DNA of 64,000 nucleotides from Flavobacterium akiainvivens (lineage in GTDB: Bacteria > Bacteroidota > Bacteroidia > Flavobacteriales > Flavobacteriaceae): NCBI RefSeq assembly GCF_001278115.1, contig NZ_LIYD01000005.1:790924-854923 (forward strand), in the 5' to 3' direction. Under the pieces are notes generated by a model, which saw nothing but the letters and a program-made list of their open reading frames with translations, was not told where the DNA came from and did no database searches. How positions within the stretch are numbered: position 1 is the stretch's first letter; each line of letters begins with the position of its first letter. Of this stretch, positions 1-7,595 are shown piece after piece. Position numbers and translations under genes: made by a program.

Positions 1-123
1 TTTTTATTTTTTAATCTAACCCAAACCTGGTGCGTATTTTTACCTGCTGTTGCAATTCAGGTAAAATTGCGCATAGCTGTTTTATAGGGTTGCCTGATAT
101 TTGGCGTATCCAACAATTACTAT

Positions 124-402
124 ATGACACTTTTTGCACCCTCTGTTTTAAGGCATTCCTGCAAATGGAATACGCCTGAGGCCGAAATCCGTGAGATAGG
201 CGGGTTTCCTGACACTGTACTACTTAATGTAAACGAAGGCTTTGAGCTGCTGTATTTTATAACCCGCTATATGGACACCCGCGGATGGCAGTCTACCATT
301 ACCTTCCAGAATATTGAGTCTGCCTTAAAAACACGCCTGCCGTTTAATGCACGCACGCACAAGGCAGCAAAAGAGTGGCTTGATGCAAATTTTAAACGTT
401 AG
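124..402 (+). CDS. hypothetical protein (92 aa)
   Basis: This is a small soluble protein of unknown function. It has no signal peptide or membrane segment, and its C-terminal half is basic and helix-prone. A clear intrinsic terminator follows the stop by about 45 bases, which supports it as a real transcription unit. The start is uncertain because no convincing ribosome-binding site is visible, and the true start may be a later codon. The family was not recognised. The composition looks like ordinary protein-coding sequence. Confidence 0.55.
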   Translation: MTLFAPSVLRHSCKWNTPEAEIREIGGFPDTVLLNVNEGFELLYFITRYMDTRGWQSTITFQNIESALKTRLPFNARTHKAAKEWLDANFKR

Positions 403-445
403 AAACCAATTTCCAATTCTTATAAATTACCTTCATCCCTGAAAG

Positions 446-470
446 AGCGCAGTTACTGCGCTTTTTCTTT
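446..470 (+). terminator. intrinsic terminator after the 92-aa gene
   Basis: A perfect 7-bp stem, AGCGCAG/CTGCGCT, with a TTA loop is followed by a T-rich run. It ends the small plus-strand gene and separates it from the convergent transglutaminase-like gene. Confidence 0.8.
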
Positions 471-568
471 TTTATTTAGCTGATGAAATGTAAAGCAGTT
501 TTTCGGCAATCCCAGGCAGGCAATTGCAACCTGAATCTTTCAATCATTAAATTTTTAAATCTTTTAAT

Positions 569-1501
569 TTAATTAAGCGTTAATGCCCCAAGTATTTCTT
601 CGCTCATAAACGGGCCGCCGGGGTAGCGTGCGGTATAGTCAAGGTTAAGCCATATCTGGCCGTGCTCGTCTACATGGTAGTTTATGGTTTGGTTTTTACT
701 TTCATTTACAAACAGCTTTTGTTTAATAAGGTAGTTGGCACGCTCCAGATCTACACGGGTACCAATAAGCATTTCCGGGTACAGGTGCCCGCCGGTGTGT
801 ATAAGCCGTGGTGTGCCGCCTATGGCACGTATGCAGGCTGCCATAAGTATCGCATGGTCATCGCAATCGCCCGAAAAGTGCTGTAACGATTCGCTGGCGT
901 GGGCTATGTATTCGCGGCCGGCAGGGTCGTTAACGTAATTCCACTCATTGCGTATTTCTTTAAAAACCGAAAAGCACTGTATCATACGGCGCTCTTTGTC
1001 CTGGCTTTTAAATTCCTTAAAATATTTTGTGGCGGCACCTACTGCAAAATTGCGCACCTTGGGGTTGTTATAATCTATAGCATCAAGAATTTCGCCCTTG
1101 TTAGGAAAGGGCAGTAGTTTAGAGAGTATAACATCCTGCGGGTGGGGGTCTTCGCTCATGGTGTATATCATAGCCTGGTAATTGTCGAACACCGTGCTAA
1201 AGCCATAATTACCAAATAATGAGCCGTAAGCAAGTACTAACAAGTACAGGCCAATAAACAAAATCAGCACCGTACGCACGCGGTGCAGTATAAGCTGCAA
1301 TACCGTTACCATAACCGCAAATATCAATATCCTGTCGAGGTGAAAAGGCCACTCAGGGTCTATGATATTTTGGTGTATAATCAGGAAAAGCGGTATGGAA
1401 ATAAGTATGTTGAGTGCAAAAATGATAATAGAGTCCCAGGGCTTCTTTATACGAAGCCTTTCCCTTACGTTCTTTATTTTAGTAAGTGTGGGGTTTGTCA
1501 T
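569..1501 (-). CDS. transglutaminase-like membrane protein
   Basis: The protein has an N-terminal membrane part with hydrophobic segments near residues 24-43, 57-74 and 77-95, followed by a transglutaminase/cysteine-protease core. The catalytic triad can be proposed from GDCDDHA (Cys213), GGHLYPEM (His239) and WLNLDYT (Asp288), with the usual order and spacing of the superfamily. The soluble domain probably cleaves or crosslinks a peptide or amide bond, but the substrate is unknown. It lies 21 bases downstream of the substrate-binding-fold gene on the same strand, so the two are probably co-transcribed. The membrane-plus-core layout is seen in several bacterial transglutaminase-like proteins of unassigned function. 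Confidence 0.8.
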   Translation of the reverse strand: MTNPTLTKIKNVRERLRIKKPWDSIIIFALNILISIPLFLIIHQNIIDPEWPFHLDRILIFAVMVTVLQLILHRVRTVLILFIGLYLLVLAYGSLFGNYGFSTVFDNYQAMIYTMSEDPHPQDVILSKLLPFPNKGEILDAIDYNNPKVRNFAVGAATKYFKEFKSQDKERRMIQCFSVFKEIRNEWNYVNDPAGREYIAHASESLQHFSGDCDDHAILMAACIRAIGGTPRLIHTGGHLYPEMLIGTRVDLERANYLIKQKLFVNESKNQTINYHVDEHGQIWLNLDYTARYPGGPFMSEEILGALTLN

Positions 1502-1522
1502 TTTACTACTGCGGGCCTGCGG

Positions 1523-2368
1523 CTATCCCACAACGTTTTCAAACGGTACTTTAGTGTTTATAATATTTAAATCGGCCAGCTGCTCCTGTATGGCATCAAG
1601 CGTGCCTTCGCCCAGGTTTTGCTGCGACCACTGCGTTAGCGTAAGCCACTCTGCAATATCTTCCTTTTTCTGGTTGTAGCGTTGTGCCAGTATGCCGGTA
1701 ATGCCTTCAATTTCCTTAAAGCCTGCTGTCATTTGGTTAATGATATCCAAAACCGTACCGATTGCCGCGCTGTTAGCCTCTAAAACGTCGTTGCGCACAG
1801 CAATCACAAAACTGGGCCACGGGGTAGGGCAGTCGCCCACACGGCGAAAAATGCCTTTATCTACAATGGGCTTGGTCATAAAACGTTCCCACATAAAGTA
1901 GTCTGCTACTCCGTTAGTAAGCGCTTCTACAGCACCATCAAGGGTATTGATAACTTCAAAACGCAGGTTGGCAGTATCCCAGCCTTCGTTTTGTGCATTA
2001 ACAAAGGCCATAAGGTGCGAACCCGACCCATAACGGCTTATGGCGGTTATTTTATTCTCAAGGTCGGCCACGGTTTCAAACGACGATTTTGCCGCTACGT
2101 GTATGCCCCATATTAAAGGCGACTGCACATATACCTGTACTATTTTAGAAGGGTTTCCGGCTGTTATGTCTTTAATAATACCTTCGGTAAGTATAACGGC
2201 AATATCAGTTTCGCCGTCGCGCAGCATCTGGCACAGGCGGCCGGTACCTTCGGGAACATCTGTCCACTCAAGGTTAATGCCTTTAGCTTCAAAAAGGCCT
2301 TTTTCTTTGCATAAATGCCATGGGAGGTTAAAGTGTTCCGGCACGCCGGCTATTGTAAGTTTTTTCAT
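1523..2368 (-). CDS. substrate-binding-fold protein, NMT1/THI5-like
   Basis: This 281-residue protein resembles the periplasmic-binding-protein type II fold of NMT1/SsuA-like proteins, with AVILTEGIIKDI early on and WERFMTKPIVDKGIF in the middle. It starts directly with MKKLTIAGVPEHFNLPW, which is a first beta strand rather than a signal peptide, so it should be cytoplasmic. No ABC permease or ATPase lies nearby. Its only operon partner is the transglutaminase-like protein downstream. A role as a small-molecule sensor or a repurposed binding protein is inference. The ligand is not predictable from sequence. Confidence 0.75.
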   Translation of the reverse strand: MKKLTIAGVPEHFNLPWHLCKEKGLFEAKGINLEWTDVPEGTGRLCQMLRDGETDIAVILTEGIIKDITAGNPSKIVQVYVQSPLIWGIHVAAKSSFETVADLENKITAISRYGSGSHLMAFVNAQNEGWDTANLRFEVINTLDGAVEALTNGVADYFMWERFMTKPIVDKGIFRRVGDCPTPWPSFVIAVRNDVLEANSAAIGTVLDIINQMTAGFKEIEGITGILAQRYNQKKEDIAEWLTLTQWSQQNLGEGTLDAIQEQLADLNIINTKVPFENVVG

Positions 2369-2457
2369 CTTTAGCTAATATAGGCTAAAGGTAGTAAGAG
2401 AAAAAACAATTTTCAAATTCGAAATTCCAAATAAATCACAAAAGAAGAAATTCCGGA

Positions 2458-2495
2458 CAAAAAAAGTCCCCGAGACTTTTGCCGTATCGGGGAAT
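2458..2495 (-). terminator. intrinsic terminator of the CoA-transferase gene
   Basis: Read on the minus strand, a 7-bp stem (TCCCCGA/TCGGGGA) is followed by a run of Ts. It lies about 35 bases beyond the stop of the CoA-transferase and separates it from the next minus-strand operon. Confidence 0.8.
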
Positions 2496-2526
2496 AAAAA
2501 AACAAACGCGAAAACATTGACAAATA

Positions 2527-4029
2527 TCACGCCGGGCAAAACGGCTTCATTGAGCCTCGTTCGGCCAGCCCTGCATGCCATGCAAAGGCCTCTCCTAATA
2601 TATGGGGGGTGTGGCCGCCAAGCTGGCAGGCACGCTCAAAATAGTCCTGTAAAGCTTCTTTATAGTCCGGATGCACGCAGTTTTCAATAACTACTTTGGC
2701 ACGTTCGCGGGGGGCAAGGCCTCTAAGGTCTGCAAGCCCCTGATCTGTAACCAGTATATCTACATCGTGTTCGGTATGGTCTGTATGTGGCACCATGGGC
2801 ACCACGTGGCTTATAGCCCCGCCTTTGCTTATAGATGGGGTAACAAACACGCTCAGGTAAGCATTGCGTGCAAAATCGCCCGAGCCACCTATGCCGTTCA
2901 TCATTTTTGTGCCTGAGAGGTGGGTAGAGTTTACATTGCCGTAAATATCAAACTCAATGGCAGTATTTATGGCGATAACCCCCAAACGGCGGATAACCTC
3001 AGGGCTGTTGCTTATGTTTTGCGGACGCAGTACAATTTTGTCCTGGTACTTATCAAAGTTTTTAATAAGGTTATCGTGGCACTCCTGCGATACGGTAATA
3101 GACGATGCCGAAGCAAAATCCATTATACCGGCGTCAATCAGGTGAAAAGTACTGTCCTGCAATACCTCGCTATACATAGTAAGGTTTTTAAACGGACTGT
3201 TTAAAAAGCCCATCATAACGGCGTTGGCTATTTTGCCAATACCGGCCTGCAAGGGCATTAAAGAGGGCGATAACCGGCCAGACTGTACTTCTGATTTAAA
3301 AAAAGCCATAAGATGCTCTGCAATTCCTATGGTGTTATCGTCGGGTTCGGCTACCTGCGCAGGGCTGTCGGGCAGTTCGGTAAACACAATACCCACTACT
3401 TTATCGGGGTCAACTTTAATGTAGCCTTTGCCTATACGGCTATTGGGGGTGGTAATGTTTATAACATCTCTTTCAGGATAGTTCTTGGGGATAAAAACAT
3501 CATGTATTCCTTTGAATGATAAGGGTAAAGACGTATTTATCTCAATTATTACTTTTTCTGAAAGTTGTGCAAACGCGGCAGAATTGCCTATGGAAGTAGT
3601 GGGTATTATGTTCCCGTTCTGGTCAATTTCAAGCGCCTCTATAACGGCATAATCCATTTTGGGCAGGTGTTTGTTGGTAAGCAGCTCAGCCGTTTCGCTA
3701 AGGTGCTGGTCTATAAACATAACATCGCCGTTGTTTATTTTTTGGCGCAGCACGTTATCTACCTGAAACGGCATGCGCCTGTAGAGTGCATTGGCTTCGG
3801 CTAAATCGCTATCGGTAGTATGCCCAAGCGATGCACCGGTTATTAGTGTAATGCCTATATCTTCAACAACGGCACGTTTTGCAAATGCAGGCAATACGGC
3901 TTTGCTATCTCCGGCTTTGGTAAACCCGCTGCTGCCCACCACGGCGCCATCAGTAAACAGGGCAGCGGCTTCATTAGCGGTTATAATGCGGTTTTTATAG
4001 GGTTCGTATTGTATACGGTTACTATCCAT
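2527..4029 (-). CDS. acetyl-CoA hydrolase/transferase family (succinate/acetate CoA-transferase)
   Basis: This 500-residue cytoplasmic enzyme belongs to the acetyl-CoA hydrolase/transferase family, which moves CoA between acetyl-CoA or succinyl-CoA and a carboxylate. The segment MYSEVLQDS carries the likely catalytic Glu (about residue 288), and GIGGSGDF near residue 390 matches the glycine-rich loop of class I CoA-transferases. An upstream extension of 42 residues is possible in frame, but it is basic and unlike the family. The start at 4029 (MDSNRIQYEPY) gives the usual N-terminus. It is transcribed away from an AraC regulator, which may control it. The donor and acceptor pair cannot be fixed from sequence. 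Confidence 0.88.
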   Translation of the reverse strand: MDSNRIQYEPYKNRIITANEAAALFTDGAVVGSSGFTKAGDSKAVLPAFAKRAVVEDIGITLITGASLGHTTDSDLAEANALYRRMPFQVDNVLRQKINNGDVMFIDQHLSETAELLTNKHLPKMDYAVIEALEIDQNGNIIPTTSIGNSAAFAQLSEKVIIEINTSLPLSFKGIHDVFIPKNYPERDVINITTPNSRIGKGYIKVDPDKVVGIVFTELPDSPAQVAEPDDNTIGIAEHLMAFFKSEVQSGRLSPSLMPLQAGIGKIANAVMMGFLNSPFKNLTMYSEVLQDSTFHLIDAGIMDFASASSITVSQECHDNLIKNFDKYQDKIVLRPQNISNSPEVIRRLGVIAINTAIEFDIYGNVNSTHLSGTKMMNGIGGSGDFARNAYLSVFVTPSISKGGAISHVVPMVPHTDHTEHDVDILVTDQGLADLRGLAPRERAKVVIENCVHPDYKEALQDYFERACQLGGHTPHILGEAFAWHAGLAERGSMKPFCPA

Positions 4030-4131
4030 TATCTTAATTTTTACAGTAATAACTTGCCTATATAAGTGCAGTGTTATTAATTTGTTAATAGATTTAGCAA
4101 TTTTACGAAAACGTTTAATTGGCGGATTATC

Positions 4132-4139
4132 TATTTTTG
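4132..4139 (+). promoter_or_regulatory. Bacteroidota -7-like element for the AraC gene
   Basis: TATTTTTG matches TAnnTTTG and lies 25 bases before the AraC start codon. No good -33 TTG is seen at normal spacing, so this is only a candidate. Confidence 0.4.
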
Positions 4140-4164
4140 ACAAATAATTATCCAATTAAGACAC

Positions 4165-4968
4165 ATGGCCGCAGCACCCAATAAGTACTACATTACAGAA
4201 GTTGATACACAGCCCGATAGCATTTATTGCCACCACGACCTGATGGGCGAATTGCTCATACCGCCGCACAGCCATAAGAAAGCACAGTTTTTGTATACCG
4301 AAGGAGGTATAGTGCACGTAAAAACACCGGGGCACAGCTATTTTTTACCCGCACGGCATTATATGTGGATTCCGCCGGGGGTAGAGCATAGCATTCACCC
4401 CAGTAATGAAGGGGTTATTATGCGCAACCTGTACTTCCCGGAATTAAAGAACGACGATGTTTTTTATGCCAATGAGGGTATTTACCCGGCAACTGACCTG
4501 GTTTTTAACCTGTTGCTGCACACCAAAGACTGGAATGGTAACCTGCAAAAGGGCAGCAACCCTTATATTATAGCCCATGCCTTTAAGATATTGCTTGCCG
4601 AAACCGCAGGTAAAAGCCTGGAGCTGGCACTGCCCATGGCGCATGATAAAAGGCTTATAAAAATTGTGGGCTATCTGCAGGCTAACCTGCACAAAACGCT
4701 GCTGTTTAATGATGTGGCAGCTAAATTTGGCTTTAGTACACGCACGCTACACAGGCTGTTTATAAAAGACCTTAATATGAGTTTTATAAAGTATTTTACC
4801 ATTTGCCGTATGCTGCGTGCTATAGAGCTATTGCTGCAAAAGGAAATGCCCATAGGCGAAATTGCCGCAGCAGTGGGCTACAGCAGCGTGCCTACATTTA
4901 GCAATACGTTTTATAAAATATTAGGTATGCGCCCAACGGAATATTCGGCAGGGAAGGATATTTTGTAG
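4165..4968 (+). CDS. AraC family transcriptional regulator
   Basis: This 267-residue regulator has an N-terminal cupin ligand-sensing domain (PPHSHKKAQFLYTEGG, then the P-rich turn MWIPPGVEHSIHP) and a C-terminal double helix-turn-helix of the AraC type. The HTH spans roughly residues 165-260, with NDVAAKFGFSTRTLHRLF and the typical ending IAAAVGYSSVPTFSNTFYK. It is divergent from the CoA-transferase gene, so that gene and itself are the simplest candidate targets. The inducer is unknown. The start at 4165 gives a compact N-terminus running straight into the cupin. Confidence 0.9.
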   Translation: MAAAPNKYYITEVDTQPDSIYCHHDLMGELLIPPHSHKKAQFLYTEGGIVHVKTPGHSYFLPARHYMWIPPGVEHSIHPSNEGVIMRNLYFPELKNDDVFYANEGIYPATDLVFNLLLHTKDWNGNLQKGSNPYIIAHAFKILLAETAGKSLELALPMAHDKRLIKIVGYLQANLHKTLLFNDVAAKFGFSTRTLHRLFIKDLNMSFIKYFTICRMLRAIELLLQKEMPIGEIAAAVGYSSVPTFSNTFYKILGMRPTEYSAGKDIL

Positions 4969-4975
4969 TATTCAG

Positions 4976-5050
4976 TTTTCAGGTAGCAGATGGCAGATAG
5001 CAGATAGCAGGAGGAATGTTACATACTGAAAACTGCCATCTGCTATCTGA
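4976..5050. repeat. intergenic inverted repeat, AGCAGATGGCAG family
   Basis: AGCAGATGGCAG near 4984 is mirrored by CTGCCATCTGCT near 5033, and CAGTTTTCAG is mirrored by CTGAAAACTG. The element sits between two convergent genes. Related sequence recurs at about 13890 and 34129, so this is a dispersed intergenic family. Confidence 0.7.
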
Positions 5051-5920
5051 TTACTTCACAAGCCTTTCGAGCGTGTAGTCAATCAATTTTTCAACGGCGA
5101 CATAGGGGTCGGCGCTAAAGGTGCCTGTTGGCCTGTTGGCTATAATGGCATTAAGCGAAAGCGCTTTGTGGCCCAAGAGGGTACTAAGGCCATATATGGC
5201 TGCGGTTTCCATTTCAAGGTTGGTAATGCGGTAGCCGTTAAAGTTGAAGTTGTCAAGCTTATCGTTCAGTTCCGCGTCCTGTATTTCAAGCCTTAAAATA
5301 CGCCCCTGCGGCCCATAAAAACCTCCGGCAGTAGCGGTTATGCCTTTGTGGATATAATCGCTGTCTAAACGGTTTTGCAGCGTGGTACTGCATTTAACAG
5401 CATACGGTCGCCCACGGCGAATGTCCCATGCGGTGTGGTTTATAAAGGCGTCTTCAAGGGGCGACTCAGATATTTTTTCTACAAAATAAGAGCGCATCAT
5501 GTTGTCCATCCCCAAGCCGTATTGCGATAGTACAAAGCTGTCTACGGGAATATCTTCCTGTAGCGACCCCGAAGTACCAATACGCACAATATTAAGCTGT
5601 GTGAGCTGTTTTTTAGGCTGGCGGGTTTCAAGGTCAATATTTACAAGAGCATCGAGCTCGTTGAGCACAATATCTATATTATCAGGCCCTATACCGGTTG
5701 AAATTACAGTTAAGCGCTTGCCTTTAAAAGTACCGGTCTGGGTTTTAAATTCACGTTTTTGGGTAGAAAAATCAATACTGTCGAAACGTGCGGTAATTTT
5801 AGCAACCCTGTCCTGGTCGCCCACAAAAATAATATCGCCTGCAATATGTTCCGGCTTCAGGTTAAGGTGGTATACGCTGCCGTCCGGGTTTAGTATAAGT
5901 TCGCTTTGCTTGATTTCCAT
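5051..5920 (-). CDS. nucleoside phosphorylase family protein
   Basis: This 289-residue cytoplasmic protein belongs to the purine/uridine phosphorylase superfamily, which splits nucleosides with phosphate to free base and ribose-1-phosphate. Supporting motifs are the N-terminal GDQDRV phosphate-site loop, STGIGPDNIDIVLNEL, RIGTSGSLQ, and the ribose-binding NLEMETAAIYGL close to the C-terminus. It lies two bases downstream of the SUI1 gene and is probably co-transcribed with it. Substrate preference cannot be settled from sequence; uridine-type is the closest guess from overall layout. Confidence 0.85.
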   Translation of the reverse strand: MEIKQSELILNPDGSVYHLNLKPEHIAGDIIFVGDQDRVAKITARFDSIDFSTQKREFKTQTGTFKGKRLTVISTGIGPDNIDIVLNELDALVNIDLETRQPKKQLTQLNIVRIGTSGSLQEDIPVDSFVLSQYGLGMDNMMRSYFVEKISESPLEDAFINHTAWDIRRGRPYAVKCSTTLQNRLDSDYIHKGITATAGGFYGPQGRILRLEIQDAELNDKLDNFNFNGYRITNLEMETAAIYGLSTLLGHKALSLNAIIANRPTGTFSADPYVAVEKLIDYTLERLVK

Positions 5921-5922
5921 AG

Positions 5923-6276
5923 TTATCCGCCCACGCGTTTTACTTTATAGCCTTCTTTGGCTAAATAATCCATTATTTTATCGCGGAAATTACCCTGAAT
6001 GATAATTTCGCCGTCTTTAGCCGAACCGCCTACACCACAAAGGGTCTTGAGTTTTTTGGCCAGGTCTTTCAGGTCGTCTTCGGTGCCTTCAAAACCTTTA
6101 ATTACAGTCGCCACTTTTCCGCCCCGGTTTTTCTTATCGAGGAGGGCTTCCAGTTTTTGCTGGTTAGGGGCTGGGGTTTCCTGCTGTTCTTCGTTATCGT
6201 TAAACTCAAAGTCTTTGTTGGTGGAAAATACAAATCCGCCAAGGGAGCTAAGGTCGTTTATTTTTTTTGCTGCCAT
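5923..6276 (-). CDS. SUI1/eIF1-family translation factor (YciH-like)
   Basis: This 117-residue protein has a flexible acidic N-terminal region of about 45 residues, then a SUI1 domain: RGGKVATVIKGFEG, the loop LKTLCGVGGSAKDGEI, and the end FRDKIMDYLAKEGYKVKR. It should bind the small ribosomal subunit and influence start-codon selection or stress translation, as inferred for bacterial YciH. It is the first gene of a two-gene unit with the nucleoside phosphorylase. Length and motif order are normal for the family. Confidence 0.9.
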   Translation of the reverse strand: MAAKKINDLSSLGGFVFSTNKDFEFNDNEEQQETPAPNQQKLEALLDKKNRGGKVATVIKGFEGTEDDLKDLAKKLKTLCGVGGSAKDGEIIIQGNFRDKIMDYLAKEGYKVKRVGG

Positions 6277-6282
6277 TATTTA

Positions 6283-6406
6283 GATCATTAGAATTTTCGA
6301 TTGTTAGACTTTTAGACCACAGCTAATAAGATTCTTCGATTCCGCTGCGCTCAGAAGACAAACCGCAGCCTCGAATAATCTAAAATTCTAACAATCGAAT
6401 AATCCT
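6283..6406. repeat. inverted-repeat intergenic element
   Basis: ATTCGATTGTTAG-type sequence at the left (about 6283-6306) is mirrored by CTAACAATCGAATAAT at the right (about 6389-6404). A short GC-richer core, TTCCGCTGCGCTCAGAA, lies between them. The same AT-rich arms occur around 42576-42984, and the core resembles one near 14799. Confidence 0.65.
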
Positions 6407-6407
6407 T

Positions 6408-7358
6408 TTACTTTTTGATTAAACCCAGTTCTACAAGCCTTTCATACAAAAACTCGCCTGCTGTAATATCATCATACAGCTTAGGGTGGTTTTCATCTAT
6501 ACAGTTATCCAGGGCGTTAAGCTTCATTTCGCTAACCGGGTGCATAAAAAACGGTATAGAGTAGCGCGATGTACCCCACAGTTCCCTTGGTGGGTTTACT
6601 ACCTGGTGTATGGTGCTTTTAAGCCTGTTGTTTGTATGGCGGCTTAGCATATCGCCCACGTTTATAACCAGTTCATCGGGCTCTGCAATGGCGTCTATCC
6701 ATTCGCCGTTGTGGTTTTGTACCTGCAGGCCTTTGCCCTGGGCACCCATTAGCAGGGTAATCAGGTTAATATCGCCGTGTGCAGCGGCACGCACTGCATT
6801 ATCCGGTTCGCTGGTAATAGGGGGGTAGTGTATGGGGCGCAGTATGCTGTTGCCTTCTGCCACATAGTTATCAAAATAAAACTCATCCAAACCTAAGTAA
6901 AGCGCCAGTGCACGCAGCACATACACACCGGTTTTTTCCAGCATCTGGTAGGCTTCTTTACCTACAGCATTAAATTTAGGAAGCTCTTTTACGTCTACAT
7001 TTTCGGGGTATTCGGCTTCATACTTAGAGCCTTCGGGCAGGTATTGGCCAAAATGCCAAAACTCTTTCAAGTCGCCCTCTTTGCGGCCTTTGGCGTGTTC
7101 TTTTCCGAAAGAAACATAGCCGCGCTGCCCGCCAATGCCGGGAATTTCATACTGTTCTTTAACATCCAGAGGCAGGTTAAAAAAGTTGCGCACTTCTGCA
7201 TACAGGCCTTCTACAAGGCTGTCATCCAGAAAATGCCCTTTAAGTGCCACAAAACCTATGTCTTCATAGGCCTTACCGATTTCATTTACAAATTTTTGCT
7301 TGCGTTCCGGGTTACCCGAAAGGAAATCACGCAGATCCACACTGGGGATGTTTTGCAT
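6408..7358 (-). CDS. isopenicillin N synthase-family 2OG-Fe(II) oxygenase
   Basis: This 316-residue cytoplasmic protein has the DIOX_N plus 2OG-FeII_Oxy layout. The iron ligands are visible as AAHGDINLITLL (His and Asp of HxD) and the distal His in STIHQVVNPP. The 2-oxoglutarate-binding RxS is in SRYSIPFF. It should hydroxylate or desaturate a small molecule, but the substrate is unknown. It stands alone, with an inverted-repeat element downstream. Length and motif order are normal. Confidence 0.88.
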   Translation of the reverse strand: MQNIPSVDLRDFLSGNPERKQKFVNEIGKAYEDIGFVALKGHFLDDSLVEGLYAEVRNFFNLPLDVKEQYEIPGIGGQRGYVSFGKEHAKGRKEGDLKEFWHFGQYLPEGSKYEAEYPENVDVKELPKFNAVGKEAYQMLEKTGVYVLRALALYLGLDEFYFDNYVAEGNSILRPIHYPPITSEPDNAVRAAAHGDINLITLLMGAQGKGLQVQNHNGEWIDAIAEPDELVINVGDMLSRHTNNRLKSTIHQVVNPPRELWGTSRYSIPFFMHPVSEMKLNALDNCIDENHPKLYDDITAGEFLYERLVELGLIKK

Positions 7359-7408
7359 AATAATCGTTTATTGTTAATAACTAACACAGGCATAAAGCCT
7401 TGTAAATA

Positions 7409-7416
7409 CAAAGCTA
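7409..7416 (-). promoter_or_regulatory. candidate -7 element for the oxygenase gene
   Basis: On the minus strand TAGCTTTG matches TAnnTTTG about 50 bases upstream of the start. A TTG lies 16 bases further upstream, slightly closer than usual. Confidence 0.4.
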
Positions 7417-7595
7417 ATGATATTTTTTGATGCAATGTAACCAAGTTGTTAACATAGGTATCACACCCTAATCAAAATTATAGGCACGCATAATAAAACG
7501 TTAACCCACAGCCGTAACCGCATAATAAAACCGTAAAGTTTAACTAACCCTGCCTTAGATAAATAGTGCCATTTTTGAAAAAACTAACTTCAATT

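Noticed and set aside
5499..6002. Long plus-strand frame opposite the nucleoside phosphorylase and SUI1 genes
   Set aside because: It is a mirror of two well-supported genes, has a Ser/Arg-rich composition and crosses their boundary.
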